A stretch of 64,000 nt of DNA from DATFVA01 sp963832355 (GCA_963832355.1 CAWHTX010000009.1:62001-126000); one strand, 5' to 3'; positions 1 to 10,131 are shown, counted from the first letter of the stretch. A program made the numbers and translations. The notes: generated from the letters alone by a model not told the origin.

Positions 1-32
1 CAAGAAGTATGGGAATAACTGTAGAAGAATAA
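1..32 (+). CDS. rplK: 50S ribosomal protein L11, C-terminal end (partial)
   Basis: The first 32 bases, read from base 3, encode the last nine residues RSMGITVEE followed by TAA at 30-32. This matches the usual C-terminus of L11. The gene starts outside the window. L11 forms the base of the GTPase-associated centre on 23S rRNA. Its position 22 nt upstream of rplA fits the conserved rplK-rplA order. Only the tail is visible, so the call rests on that motif and on gene order. Confidence 0.8.
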   Translation, partial: RSMGITVEE

Positions 33-54
33 AAATTTTATAAATGGTGTAGCA

Positions 55-750
55 ATGCAAAATTCAAAAAGAAACAAAGAGATATTAAAGTCAGTAGACA
101 CCAAAAAAGAATACTCTATTATTGATGCCGTTCAGACTTTGAAAGGAAATTCTAAAGTTAAGTTTACTGAATCGGTCGACTGCGCAGTAAGACTTGGAGT
201 TGATCCAAGGCATGCTGACCAGATGGTAAGAGGAACAGTTACACTGCCGAACGGAACCGGTAAGGAAGTAAAAGTTCTTGTAATTGCTAAAAGCGGAAAA
301 GCACAGGAAGCTCTGGATGCCGGAGCTGAGTATGCCGGCTTTGAAGAATATCTGGAAAAAATTAAAGGCGGATGGACTGACGTTGATGTTATAGTTGCTA
401 CTCCTGATTCGATGGGTGAACTGGGAAAACTCGGAAGGATCCTCGGTCCTAAAGGTTTAATGCCTAATCCTAAAAGCGGTACCGTAACGCAGGATGTTGC
501 AAATGCAGTAAAAGAAGTAAAAGCCGGAAAAATAGATTTTCGTGTTGAAAAAGCTGGAATTGTTCATACATCAATTGGTAAAATGAATTTTGAAGCCGAA
601 AAACTTGCTGAAAATGCCAGGGCTTTCCTTAATACAATAGTTAAATTAAAGCCTGCATCAGCAAAAGGGCAGTATATTAAGAGTATTTATCTGTCCAGTA
701 CTATGGGTCCTGGACTGAAGATCAGCAAAGAAGAAGTTGTACAACACTAA
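55..750 (+). CDS. rplA: 50S ribosomal protein L1
   Basis: This gene encodes L1 of the large-subunit L1 stalk, which contacts deacylated tRNA leaving the E site. In E. coli the protein also represses its own L11-operon mRNA. The 231 residues match the family length of about 225-235. The L1 signature GPKGLMPNPKSGTV lies near residues 130-146, and the RNA-binding stretch RHADQMVRGTV is near residue 52. It starts 22 nt after rplK and belongs to the rplKAJL-rpoBC cluster. No anomaly was seen. Confidence 0.97.
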   Translation: MQNSKRNKEILKSVDTKKEYSIIDAVQTLKGNSKVKFTESVDCAVRLGVDPRHADQMVRGTVTLPNGTGKEVKVLVIAKSGKAQEALDAGAEYAGFEEYLEKIKGGWTDVDVIVATPDSMGELGKLGRILGPKGLMPNPKSGTVTQDVANAVKEVKAGKIDFRVEKAGIVHTSIGKMNFEAEKLAENARAFLNTIVKLKPASAKGQYIKSIYLSSTMGPGLKISKEEVVQH

Positions 751-816
751 AAGTTTACGCACTCATAAAATGCTTCTGGCCGATCCGATTAACATAAAAT
801 CTGATACGGGAGAAAA

Positions 817-1341
817 ATGAAAAAAGAAGAAAAGGTGGATATCGTAAGCGAAGTTAAAGAGCTAATCGATAACTCCAACGCGGTGTATCTTACCGATTAT
901 TCCGGTGTTACAGTTGCAGATATAAATGATATCCGTACTGAATTCCGGAAAGAGGGAATTAAGTATAAGGTATTCAAAAATACCTTATTCAAAAGAGCCC
1001 TCGATGAAAGCGGTAAATACGCAAAACTGTCCGATCATTTAGTAGGAATGACCGGGTACGCATTTGCAACTGCCGATAATCCGGTTGCTCCTGCAAAAGT
1101 TATCAAAAAATATTTTGATAGCATTCAGAAACTTTCTATGAAAGCCTGCTACATTGAAGATCAATACTATGACGGGAGCAGTTTGAATGAACTGGCTTCT
1201 CTCCCTTCAAAGAAAGAGATCATAGCAAGCATAATGGGAAGTCTGAATTCACCGGCATCCGGTATAGTCGGAGCAATAAATGCTGTTATGAGAGATCTTG
1301 TCAGTGTTATTGATGAGATTTCTAAGCGTGAAGCAGCATAA
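817..1341 (+). CDS. rplJ: 50S ribosomal protein L10
   Basis: L10 is the scaffold of the L7/L12 stalk. Its N-terminal domain binds 23S rRNA and its C-terminal helix carries L12 dimers. The 174-residue protein has the typical VYLTDYSGVTV start of the family core and a charged C-terminal helix. A GGGAG Shine-Dalgarno at 808-812 fixes the ATG start. The 66-nt gap from rplA is larger than elsewhere in the cluster and would be the place for an L10-binding leader, but I see no clear structure there. Confidence 0.96.
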   Translation: MKKEEKVDIVSEVKELIDNSNAVYLTDYSGVTVADINDIRTEFRKEGIKYKVFKNTLFKRALDESGKYAKLSDHLVGMTGYAFATADNPVAPAKVIKKYFDSIQKLSMKACYIEDQYYDGSSLNELASLPSKKEIIASIMGSLNSPASGIVGAINAVMRDLVSVIDEISKREAA

Positions 1342-1379
1342 ATTTTAATAAAGAATAAAATTACTAGGAGAAATATAAA

Positions 1380-1763
1380 ATGGCCGAAAAAGTAGCAGAA
1401 ATAGTTGAAAAGATCAAAGGATTATCTCTGTTAGAAGCAGCTGAATTAAAGAAAGCATTAGAAGAAGAATTTGGCGTAACCGCAGCAGCTCCTGTTGTAA
1501 TGGCAGGCGGCGGAGCTCCCGCAGCAGGCGGCGGAGCAGCAGTGGAAGAAAAAACAGAGTTTGACGTAATTCTTGAGGGTATCGGAGACAAGAAAATTAA
1601 CGTTATTAAAGTCGTAAGAGCTCATACAGGACTTGGATTGAAGGAAGCTAAAGACCTTGTGGATACTGCTCCAAAACCTGTAAAAGAAGGTGTGTCGAAA
1701 GAAGAAGCCGAAAAACTCAAAAAAGAGTTTGAAGAAGCCGGTGCAACCGTTCAGATAAAGTAA
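1380..1763 (+). CDS. rplL: 50S ribosomal protein L7/L12
   Basis: L7/L12 is the multicopy stalk protein that recruits translational GTPases. The 127 residues show the three-part layout: an N-terminal dimerisation helix (about 1-35), an Ala/Gly-rich flexible hinge (about 38-55, with GGGAPAAGGGAA), and a C-terminal domain with the conserved KVVRAHTGLGLKEAKDLV helix that docks elongation factors. A strong AGGAG precedes the ATG. A hairpin between this gene and rpoB probably adjusts the higher expression of the stalk genes relative to RNA polymerase. Confidence 0.97.
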   Translation: MAEKVAEIVEKIKGLSLLEAAELKKALEEEFGVTAAAPVVMAGGGAPAAGGGAAVEEKTEFDVILEGIGDKKINVIKVVRAHTGLGLKEAKDLVDTAPKPVKEGVSKEEAEKLKKEFEEAGATVQIK

Positions 1764-1798
1764 ATCACAAATATTACCAGATATATTTACTAAAGTAG

Positions 1799-1838
1799 TA
1801 AGACGGGTGAAGTCCGTCTTATTGCTTTTTATATTTTT
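1799..1838 (+). terminator. rplL-rpoB intergenic hairpin (likely partial terminator/attenuator)
   Basis: TAAGACGG (1799-1806) and CCGTCTTA (1814-1821) form a perfect 8-bp stem around a 7-nt loop, followed by a T-rich stretch TTGCTTTTTATATTTTTTT. A partial terminator at this junction is known in E. coli, where it lowers rpoBC transcription relative to rplL. That this hairpin does the same is inference. The 12-mer CTAAAGTAGTAA occurs on both sides (1790-1801 and 1864-1875). Confidence 0.7.
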
Positions 1839-1901
1839 TTGTACACGTTGTTTAGGTTCTGCTCTAAAGTAGTAAATGAACATTAATAGGAGGTTTATAA
1901 T

Positions 1902-4900
1902 TTGAATAATAATAGAATTTCCTTCGGTAGGATTGAGAGTGTTATTGAGTCTCCTGACCTGTTGAGTATCCAGAATGATTCCTTCGAAGATTTTGTCCAG
2001 ATGAGGGTTCTCCCCTCAAAAAGAGAGTACAAAGGCCTGCAGCAGGTTTTTGCTTCAAACTTTCCGATCTTCGATAATAAAGAGATTTACAGACTGGATT
2101 TTCTTGAATATTATATTGAAAAACCAAGGTATTCTGTACAGGAATGTCTTGAGAGAGGTCTTACTTTTTCAGCACCGCTGAAAGGTAAACTGCGCCTTTC
2201 TACGAAGGATCCCGAAACTGAAGAATTTGTAAATAGTGTTGAACAGGAGGTTTACCTTGGTAATCTTCCGTTTATGACTGAAAAAGGGACTTTTATTATT
2301 AATGGGGCGGAGCGTGTGGTTGTTTCACAGCTTCATCGTTCTCCGGGAGTAGCTTTTGCTCAGACAGTGCATCCGAACGGCACTCCCATTTACTCGGCCC
2401 GTATTATCCCTCTGCGCGGATCGTGGGTTGAGTTCGCTACCGATATCAATTATATAATGTATGTATATATTGACAGAAGGAAGAAATTTCCTGCTACTAC
2501 TTTGCTCAGAGCATTAGGATATGCTTCAGATGATGATATTTTGAACCTCTTCAATCTGATAGAGGAAATTAATGTTAAGAAGGCGAAGCTCGACGATTAT
2601 GTGGGAAGAGTAGTTGCAAGTGACATTTTTGATATGTCTACCGGTGAGATATTCCTTACAAAGGAAAGTACTCTTACCGAGGACGATATTGACAGGCTTA
2701 AAGATATCGAAATTGATATCTTAAAGCTCGTTGAGGCAGATACTTCTCCTGAACAGGACCTGATCCTCAATACGCTTCGTAAAGATACTGCACATACCAG
2801 GGAAGAAGCATTATTTGCCATTTATCGTCAGCTGCGTTCGGGTGAAGCCCCCGATCTTGATACTGCACAGGGCTTGATTGATAAGCTTTTCTTCAATGAT
2901 AAGAGATATGATCTTGGAGATGTCGGCCGTCATAGAATGAACGATAAACTCAAACTGGATCTGCCTGAAACAACTACTATACTTACTGTTGAAGATATCA
3001 TCGAGATAATGAAATATATTATAAGGTTAAGAAAAGGTGAACAATCAGTCGATGATATTGACCATTTGGGAAACAGAAGAATAAGAACTGTCGGTGAACA
3101 ATTAGGACAGCAGTTCAATATCGGTATGGCCCGTATGGCCAGAACGATAAAAGAACGTATGAATATGCGTGATACCGAGAATTTTACTCCGCAGGATCTG
3201 GTCAACGCCAGAACTATCAGCAGTGTGATAAATGCTTTCTTCGGCACAAATCAGCTTTCACAGTTTATGGATCAGACGAACCCGCTTGCTGAAATGACTC
3301 ATAAGAGAAGAATGTCTGCTCTCGGTCCCGGCGGTCTTACCAGGGAAAGAGCCGGATTTGAGGTTCGTGACGTTCATTATACTCATTATGGTCGCCTTTG
3401 CCCTATTGAAACCCCTGAAGGTCCTAATATCGGTTTGATTTCTTCCCTTACAATTTTTGCAAGGGTTAACCGTTATGGATTTCTTGAAACACCTTACCGT
3501 AAAGTGGTAAAAGGCAAGGTTACTGACGAAGTTGAATACCTTACTGCTGAACAGGAAGATCAGTTTACAATTGCCCAGGCTAATGCTCCGATAACTGAGC
3601 AGGGAAAATTCCTGAATGAAAGAGTTAAATCAAGACTAAAAGGTGAGTTCCCGATAGTAACTCCCGACAGTATACAATATATGGACGTTGCCCCTGCCCA
3701 GATAGTTTCTGCAGCGGCTGCGTTAATTCCGTTCCTTGAACACGATGATGCAAACAGAGCGCTTATGGGTTCTAACATGCAGCGTCAGGCTGTTCCTTTA
3801 CTTCGTCCTGAAGCCCCGCTTGTAGGTACAGGAATGGAGAAGAAGGTTGCTACGGATTCTAAAGCTGTTATCATTGCTGAAGAAAATGGTACTGTTGAGT
3901 ATGTTGACGCAACTAAGATAACAGTAAACTATGATATAAACCCCCATAGTATTGAAGCTCTGACTACTTTTATAGATAAGAAAAGTGTTACTTATAAACT
4001 AACAAAGTTCCATGGAACCAACCAGGAAACCAGCGTTAACCAGCGTCCGGTTGTTAGACAGGGACAAAAGATCTCAAAAGGCGATGTACTGGCAGATGGT
4101 ACTTCCACAGATCAGGGAGAGCTTGCGCTCGGAAGAAATGTGCTTGTAGCATTTATGCCATGGCGCGGATACAACTTTGAGGATGCTATCATTATCAGTG
4201 AGAGAGTTGTAAGTGAAGATATCTACACTTCAATTCACATCGAAGAATTTGAACTGCAGGTTAGGGAAACAAAACGAGGTGAAGAAGAGTTAACCCGTGA
4301 AATTCCGAATGTAAGCGAAGAAGCTGTAAAGAACCTTGACGAAAATGGTATAATAAGAGAAGGTGCGGAAGTTAAGGAGGGTGATATACTTATAGGAAAA
4401 ATTACTCCTAAAGGTGAAACCGACCCAACGCCGGAAGAAAAACTGTTAAGAGCCATATTCGGAGATAAAGCAGGAGATGTTAAAGATGCTTCTTTGAAAG
4501 CGCCTCCCGGATTGAAGGGAACCGTTATAAAAACAAGACTTTTCAGCCGGAAGAGAAGAGATACAGAATCCAAGAAGATCGAAAAGAAGCTTCTTGATAA
4601 CCTGGAACAGGAACATAAAAATAAAATAACAGATCATTATAGTAAGCTTGTCGATAAATTAACAAGGCTTACTGATGGCAATACAACAACGGGAATCCGC
4701 GATCTTGATGGCAGTATAGTTTTAAGAAGCGGCACCGGGATTAAAGATTCTACGTTCTCCTCTATGGAGGATATAACCAAGCTTGATTATACTCTTGACT
4801 GGTTTGAATCGAAAAAGCTCAATTCTCATATCAGCACAGTTTATAAAAACTACTTTGATGTACTTGCAGAACTTGAGGAAGAATTTAAGAGAGAAAAAAT

Positions 4901-5660
4901 TAAAATTACCAGCGGCGATGAGCTGCCTCCGGGAATAGTTCAGCTGGCAAAGGTTTATGTTGCAAAGAAACGTAAACTTTCTGTCGGTGATAAAATGGCA
5001 GGACGACACGGAAATAAGGGTGTGGTCGCAAAAATAGTTCCTGCGGAGGATATGCCTTTTCTACCTGACGGAACCCCTGTTGATATTATTCTGAATCCCC
5101 TGGGTGTTCCTTCAAGAATGAACCTGGGACAGCTTTATGAAACAGCATTGGGATGGGCCGGTAAGGTACTGGGAGTAAAATTTGCTACCCCGATATTTGA
5201 CGGAGCCAAAATAGAAGATGTTGATGAATGGCTTGAAAAAGCAGGACTTGAAAGAGGAAGTAAAACAACGCTTCATGATGGAAGATCAGGAGAGAAATTC
5301 CATCAAAAGGTTACCTGCGGTTATATCTACATGCTTAAGCTGAGTCACCTTGTTGATGATAAAATTCACGCAAGGTCAATTGGACCATATTCGTTAATTA
5401 CGCAGCAGCCTCTCGGCGGTAAAGCTCAGTTCGGTGGTCAGAGGTTTGGAGAAATGGAGGTTTGGGCACTTGAAGGATATGGAGCTGCTCACATTCTCCA
5501 GGAAATCCTTACCGTGAAAAGTGATGATGTTGCCGGTAGAGCAAAAGTATATGAAGCAATAGTGAAAGGTGAAAATTTACAGGAACCGAATATTCCTGAA
5601 TCGTTCAACGTGTTAATTAAGGAGCTTCAGGGACTAAGCCTTGAAATAAAAATTAATTAA
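1902..5660 (+). CDS. rpoB: DNA-directed RNA polymerase subunit beta
   Basis: This is the beta subunit of RNA polymerase, forming half of the active-site cleft. The start is TTG at 1902, placed 8 nt after a perfect AGGAGG (1888-1893). The 1252 residues contain the rifampicin pocket (QLSQFMDQTNPL and HKRRMSALGPGGL), with the wild-type-like Asp, His and Ser positions seen in sensitive bacteria. The catalytic C-terminal motif GDKMAGRHGNKG and the terminal GGQRFGEMEVWALE are also present. The gene is 43 nt upstream of rpoC and cotranscribed with it. Confidence 0.98.
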   Translation: MNNNRISFGRIESVIESPDLLSIQNDSFEDFVQMRVLPSKREYKGLQQVFASNFPIFDNKEIYRLDFLEYYIEKPRYSVQECLERGLTFSAPLKGKLRLSTKDPETEEFVNSVEQEVYLGNLPFMTEKGTFIINGAERVVVSQLHRSPGVAFAQTVHPNGTPIYSARIIPLRGSWVEFATDINYIMYVYIDRRKKFPATTLLRALGYASDDDILNLFNLIEEINVKKAKLDDYVGRVVASDIFDMSTGEIFLTKESTLTEDDIDRLKDIEIDILKLVEADTSPEQDLILNTLRKDTAHTREEALFAIYRQLRSGEAPDLDTAQGLIDKLFFNDKRYDLGDVGRHRMNDKLKLDLPETTTILTVEDIIEIMKYIIRLRKGEQSVDDIDHLGNRRIRTVGEQLGQQFNIGMARMARTIKERMNMRDTENFTPQDLVNARTISSVINAFFGTNQLSQFMDQTNPLAEMTHKRRMSALGPGGLTRERAGFEVRDVHYTHYGRLCPIETPEGPNIGLISSLTIFARVNRYGFLETPYRKVVKGKVTDEVEYLTAEQEDQFTIAQANAPITEQGKFLNERVKSRLKGEFPIVTPDSIQYMDVAPAQIVSAAAALIPFLEHDDANRALMGSNMQRQAVPLLRPEAPLVGTGMEKKVATDSKAVIIAEENGTVEYVDATKITVNYDINPHSIEALTTFIDKKSVTYKLTKFHGTNQETSVNQRPVVRQGQKISKGDVLADGTSTDQGELALGRNVLVAFMPWRGYNFEDAIIISERVVSEDIYTSIHIEEFELQVRETKRGEEELTREIPNVSEEAVKNLDENGIIREGAEVKEGDILIGKITPKGETDPTPEEKLLRAIFGDKAGDVKDASLKAPPGLKGTVIKTRLFSRKRRDTESKKIEKKLLDNLEQEHKNKITDHYSKLVDKLTRLTDGNTTTGIRDLDGSIVLRSGTGIKDSTFSSMEDITKLDYTLDWFESKKLNSHISTVYKNYFDVLAELEEEFKREKIKITSGDELPPGIVQLAKVYVAKKRKLSVGDKMAGRHGNKGVVAKIVPAEDMPFLPDGTPVDIILNPLGVPSRMNLGQLYETALGWAGKVLGVKFATPIFDGAKIEDVDEWLEKAGLERGSKTTLHDGRSGEKFHQKVTCGYIYMLKLSHLVDDKIHARSIGPYSLITQQPLGGKAQFGGQRFGEMEVWALEGYGAAHILQEILTVKSDDVAGRAKVYEAIVKGENLQEPNIPESFNVLIKELQGLSLEIKIN

Positions 5661-5703
5661 CACCATAAGAACAATTTTTCACTTAGAAATTAGGAGATAA
5701 AAA

Positions 5704-8700
5704 ATGGCTTTTAGAATTCAAGAAAATGCAATGCGTGATATAAACAGTATCACAATCAGTCTTGCCAGTCCCGATGATATATTAACAAGATCTTATGGTG
5801 AAGTAACTAAACCGGAAACGATTAATTATCGTTCTTTTCGGCCTGAGAAGGATGGTCTCTTTTGTGAAAAAATATTCGGACCTACCCGCGACTGGGAATG
5901 CTTCTGCGGTAAATATAAAAGAATAAGATACAAAGGAATTATCTGCGACAGATGCGGTGTTGAAGTAACACAAAAAAGTGTCCGTCGTGAAAGAATGGGA
6001 CATCTCGCTCTGGCAGTTCCTGTGGTCCATATCTGGTTTTTCAGGGCCCAGCCTTCAAAAATCGGTAATATTCTCGGTATAAGCCTTAAAGAGCTTGAAA
6101 AGATTATTTATTATGAATCTTATGTTGTGATTAGTCCTGGTCCCACAGGCTTAAGTAAAAAAGACCTGATTTCGGAAGATCAGTACTTTGAGGTATTGAA
6201 TTCTCTTCCTGCCGGCAATGAAAAACTTGATGATGACGACCCGAAAAAATTCGTCGCAAAGATAGGTGGTGAGGCAGTAAAGGAAATGTTGAAGCAAACC
6301 AATGTAGAAACATTATCCAAAGAGTTAAGAGCTCAGCTCAAGGAAGAAACTTCACAGCAGAAGAAATCAGATATTCTGAAAAGATTAAGAGTACTCGAAT
6401 CATTCAAGGAAGAGGAAATAAAAGTTCCTAATAAACCTGAATGGATGGTTCTGAGTTATATCCCTGTTATTCCGCCCGAACTTCGTCCTCTGGTACCTCT
6501 GGAAGGTGGAAGATTCGCAACTTCCGATCTTAATGATCTTTATAGAAGAGTTATAATTAGAAATAACAGGTTAAAGAGATTAATAGATATAAAAGCTCCC
6601 GAAGTCATTCTTCGAAATGAAAAAAGAATGCTCCAGGAAGCTGTTGATGCGCTGTTTGATAATTCCAGACGTGGAAGTGCCGTCAGGAGTGACAATAACA
6701 GACCCCTTAAATCTCTCAGCGATATGCTGAAGGGAAAACAGGGGCGTTTCCGTCAAAACCTTCTTGGTAAAAGAGTCGACTATTCAGGACGTTCTGTTAT
6801 TGTAGTTGGTCCTGAGTTAAAGCTGCATCAATGCGGACTTCCGAAAGATATGGCTGTCGAACTTTTCAAACCTTTTATAATCAGGAAGCTCATTGAAAGA
6901 GGACATAATAAAACTGTTAAGAGTGCAAGGAAGGTAGTCGACAGAAAAGACCCCATTATCTGGGATATTCTTGCAAAGATTATTGAAGGTCATCCTATAC
7001 TGCTGAACCGTGCACCTACTCTTCATAGGCTGGGTATCCAGGCGTTTCAGCCGACGCTTATCGACGGCAGAGCTATTCAGCTTCACCCGATGGTTTGTAC
7101 TGCATTTAACGCCGACTTTGATGGTGATCAGATGGCGGTACACGTTCCTCTGTCATACGAAGCACAGCTTGAAGCTGCCCTATTGATGTTAAGCAGTCAT
7201 AATATCCTTTCACCTCAAAACGGCAGTCCTATTGTTGTTCCAACACAGGATATCGTTCTTGGATGCTATTATCTGACAAAATACCGTGAGGGAGAAAAAG
7301 GCGAAGGAATGGTATTCGGATCGATGGGTGAGGTAATAATAGCCTACAATTCCAAGGTAATCGGTCTGCATGCAAAAATTAAAGTTAAAATTGACGGTGA
7401 ATTTCTTGAGACAACCACCGGAAGAGTAATTTTCAACCAGATCGTTCCAAAAGAGATGGGATATTTCAACCAGCTTCTTATAAAGAAAACATTCGGCGGT
7501 TTTATCGGCCAGATGTTCCTCAGGCTGGGTAACAAAGTTACGGCTAAGTTCCTTGATGATCTTAAAGATACAGGTTTCAGGTATGCTACCGCGGGTGGTT
7601 TGTCGGTAAGCTACGGCGATATGATAATACCTGAGGAAAAAGTAGACCTTATTGGCAAGGCTAATAAAAAGGTTGAAGCAATACTTAATGAGCACGAGCA
7701 GGGTGTTATTACTGATGCTGAGCGCTATAATAAAATTATTGACGTATGGACTCACACTACCAATGACGTTGCACGTGCGCTTATGGAAAAACTGAAAGCC
7801 AATAACAGCGGTTTTAACTCTTTGCATATGATGGTAGATTCAGGTGCAAGGGGATCTCAGGATCAGGTTAAACAGCTGGCCGGAATGAGAGGTCTTATGA
7901 TGAAACCTCAGAAAACACTTTCGGGACAGGCAGGTGAAATTATTGAGAACCCTATCGTTGCGAACTTTAAGGAAGGTCTGTCGGTACTTGAGTACTTTAT
8001 ATCTACTCACGGTGCGAGAAAAGGTCTTGCCGATACAGCTTTGAAAACTGCTGATGCAGGATATCTTACAAGAAGACTTGTTGATGTTTCCCAGGATGTT
8101 ATTATCAGGGAAATCGACTGCGGAACCATTCTTGGTATTGAGATCACAGCTCTTAAAGATGTTGAACAGGAGAGGGAACCTCTTGGTGAGAGAATTACCG
8201 GACGTGTAGCCCAGGAAGATGTTTATGATCCGAGAACTGATGAGCTGATTATCCCTGCAGGTGATCTGATCACTGAAGATATCGCTGAAAAAATAGAAGA
8301 TTCAAATATTGATTCTGTTTATATCAGAACGGTATTGACATGTGAAGCTAAACGTGGTGTTTGCGCTAAATGTTACGGAAGAAATCTTACAACCGGCAAA
8401 CTGGTAGAGATTGGTGAAGCAGTTGGTATTGTAGCTGCTCAGTCAATCGGTGAACCTGGTACGCAGCTTACATTAAGGACCTTCCACCTTGGAGGAACCT
8501 CTTCGAGAATTGCCAGCCAGTCGCAGGTTGAAACCAATATCGAGGGTACTATAAAATTTGAACGTATCACTTTTGTAGAAAAATCAGATTTCTACGGAAC
8601 AGTAAAAGTAGTGACCGGCAGACGTGGTATTATAGGAATATACGATGAAAATAATCGTCAGCTGAAGAAATATGATGTACCATACGGTTCTGAACTTATT

Positions 8701-9957
8701 GTTAATGACGGAACGAAGGTTAAAAAGCGTCAACCTCTTTATAATCATGATCCTTATAATGCAGTTATTCTAACAGATATGCCAGGACTGGTTAAATTTG
8801 TTGACCTGATTGATGGCATTACTTTACAGCAGGTAACAGATGAGCAGACCGGACACGTGCAGAAAGTGGTTATTGAATCGAAGGATAAAAACCTGACTCC
8901 GAGTATTGCAGTTGAAACAGAAGATGGAGTTAAGAAATCTTTCAACCTTCCGACAAGATCTTATCTCTCGGTTGAGGAAGGCGAGACAGTTCCGGCAGGA
9001 ACAATCCTTGCGAAGATTTCCAAGCAGCAGACCAAGAGTCGTGACATTACCGGCGGTCTTCCAAGAGTAACTGAACTGTTTGAAGCAAGGAGTCCTCAGG
9101 AACCTGCTATCGTTTCTGAAATCGAAGGAACTGTTAAGTTTGGTGCAAGGAAGAAGGGTTCGCGCGAGATCATCGTAACAGCACCTGACGGATCCGATGA
9201 GAAGAAATATAATGTGCCTTTAGGAAAACACATTCTTGTTCAGGAAAACGACGAAATTCCGGCTGGTGAAAAAATCACTGATGGACCGATTAATCCTCAC
9301 GATATTCTTAAAATTAAAGGTACCAGTGCAGTACAGGAATATCTTGTTAATGAAATTCAGGATGTTTACCGTTTACAGGGTGTGAAAATAAACGATAAGC
9401 ACATTGAAGTAATTGTAAGACAGATGCTTCAGAAGATTAAGATTGTGTCTCCGGGCGACACCAGATTCCTTGAAGAGGATATTGTCGACAGAAATGAATT
9501 CATTGAGGAAAATAATAAAGTATCCTCTATGGCTTTCATTGAAGATAAAGGAGATTCACGGTACAAAGACGGACAGCTGATCCCGAAAGCGAAAATCAGG
9601 GAAATAAATGCTGATCTCAAGAAGAAAAGCAAAAAACCGATTGTTTCGAGGGATGCCGAACCGGCTACTTTTGAACACGTGCTTCTGGGCATAACCCAGG
9701 CCGCTCTTTCTACTGAAAGCTTTATCTCCGCAGCTTCTTTCCAGGAAACGACAAAAGTACTGGCCAATGCTGCTACCGAAGCTAAAATAGACCACCTGTT
9801 AGGGCTTAAAGAAAATGTGGTGATGGGCCATCTGATCCCGGCCGGAACAGGATTAAAGAAATATCATAACCTTATTCTTAAGGCAGAGGAACCGGCTCCT
9901 GAGCCGGAAACTGAGCAGACTGCCCCTGCCGAAGCAGAAAAAGAGGTTCAGGCATAG
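5704..9957 (+). CDS. rpoC: DNA-directed RNA polymerase subunit beta'
   Basis: The beta' subunit carries the catalytic Mg-binding loop NADFDGDQMAVH, encoded near 7108-7143. An N-terminal zinc ribbon (CFCGKYK ... CDRCG, residues about 62-82) and a second Cys cluster (CEAKRGVCAKCYG, near residue 880) are both intact. The length of 1417 residues is normal for Bacteroidota. The C-terminus ends in a short Glu/Pro/Ala-rich tail of about 25 residues after the conserved domain, which is probably disordered. AGGAGA precedes the ATG. A strong terminator follows the stop codon. Confidence 0.98.
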   Translation: MAFRIQENAMRDINSITISLASPDDILTRSYGEVTKPETINYRSFRPEKDGLFCEKIFGPTRDWECFCGKYKRIRYKGIICDRCGVEVTQKSVRRERMGHLALAVPVVHIWFFRAQPSKIGNILGISLKELEKIIYYESYVVISPGPTGLSKKDLISEDQYFEVLNSLPAGNEKLDDDDPKKFVAKIGGEAVKEMLKQTNVETLSKELRAQLKEETSQQKKSDILKRLRVLESFKEEEIKVPNKPEWMVLSYIPVIPPELRPLVPLEGGRFATSDLNDLYRRVIIRNNRLKRLIDIKAPEVILRNEKRMLQEAVDALFDNSRRGSAVRSDNNRPLKSLSDMLKGKQGRFRQNLLGKRVDYSGRSVIVVGPELKLHQCGLPKDMAVELFKPFIIRKLIERGHNKTVKSARKVVDRKDPIIWDILAKIIEGHPILLNRAPTLHRLGIQAFQPTLIDGRAIQLHPMVCTAFNADFDGDQMAVHVPLSYEAQLEAALLMLSSHNILSPQNGSPIVVPTQDIVLGCYYLTKYREGEKGEGMVFGSMGEVIIAYNSKVIGLHAKIKVKIDGEFLETTTGRVIFNQIVPKEMGYFNQLLIKKTFGGFIGQMFLRLGNKVTAKFLDDLKDTGFRYATAGGLSVSYGDMIIPEEKVDLIGKANKKVEAILNEHEQGVITDAERYNKIIDVWTHTTNDVARALMEKLKANNSGFNSLHMMVDSGARGSQDQVKQLAGMRGLMMKPQKTLSGQAGEIIENPIVANFKEGLSVLEYFISTHGARKGLADTALKTADAGYLTRRLVDVSQDVIIREIDCGTILGIEITALKDVEQEREPLGERITGRVAQEDVYDPRTDELIIPAGDLITEDIAEKIEDSNIDSVYIRTVLTCEAKRGVCAKCYGRNLTTGKLVEIGEAVGIVAAQSIGEPGTQLTLRTFHLGGTSSRIASQSQVETNIEGTIKFERITFVEKSDFYGTVKVVTGRRGIIGIYDENNRQLKKYDVPYGSELIVNDGTKVKKRQPLYNHDPYNAVILTDMPGLVKFVDLIDGITLQQVTDEQTGHVQKVVIESKDKNLTPSIAVETEDGVKKSFNLPTRSYLSVEEGETVPAGTILAKISKQQTKSRDITGGLPRVTELFEARSPQEPAIVSEIEGTVKFGARKKGSREIIVTAPDGSDEKKYNVPLGKHILVQENDEIPAGEKITDGPINPHDILKIKGTSAVQEYLVNEIQDVYRLQGVKINDKHIEVIVRQMLQKIKIVSPGDTRFLEEDIVDRNEFIEENNKVSSMAFIEDKGDSRYKDGQLIPKAKIREINADLKKKSKKPIVSRDAEPATFEHVLLGITQAALSTESFISAASFQETTKVLANAATEAKIDHLLGLKENVVMGHLIPAGTGLKKYHNLILKAEEPAPEPETEQTAPAEAEKEVQA

Positions 9958-9979
9958 CGTCTGAAAGAGCTGAATTAAG

Positions 9980-10014
9980 ATCCGGCTCACTTAAAAAAGG
10001 AGCCGGATTTTTTT
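9980..10014 (+). terminator. Intrinsic terminator after rpoC
   Basis: ATCCGGCTC (9980-9988) pairs perfectly with GAGCCGGAT (10000-10008) across an 11-nt loop, and the stem runs into a T tract reaching 10014. It lies 22 nt after the rpoC stop and separates the rplK-rpoC unit from the rpsL promoter. Confidence 0.9.
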
Positions 10015-10057
10015 GTCTCAGGAAATCTAAAAAGAATAAGTATTTCGAAAGGATTTC

Positions 10058-10088
10058 TTGACTAATTTTAACATAACAACTATATTTG
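10058..10088 (+). promoter_or_regulatory. Bacteroidota-type promoter for rpsL
   Basis: TTG at 10058-10060 is separated by 20 nt from TATATTTG at 10081-10088, an exact match to the -7 consensus TAnnTTTG known for the primary sigma factor of Bacteroidota. The -33 element is CTTG rather than TTTG. The predicted start point near 10095 leaves a leader of about 37 nt with AGGAG (10121-10125) before the GTG start of rpsL. The preceding terminator supports a new transcription unit here. Confidence 0.7.
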
Positions 10089-10131
10089 AAGTCTGAAATT
10101 TTTTTAGAATGACTAGACTTAGGAGAATTTT

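Noticed and set aside
7210..7827. Long antisense open frame (205 codons) inside rpoC
   Set aside because: It lies wholly opposite a conserved gene, has no ribosome-binding site and no recognisable product, so it is a shadow of rpoC.
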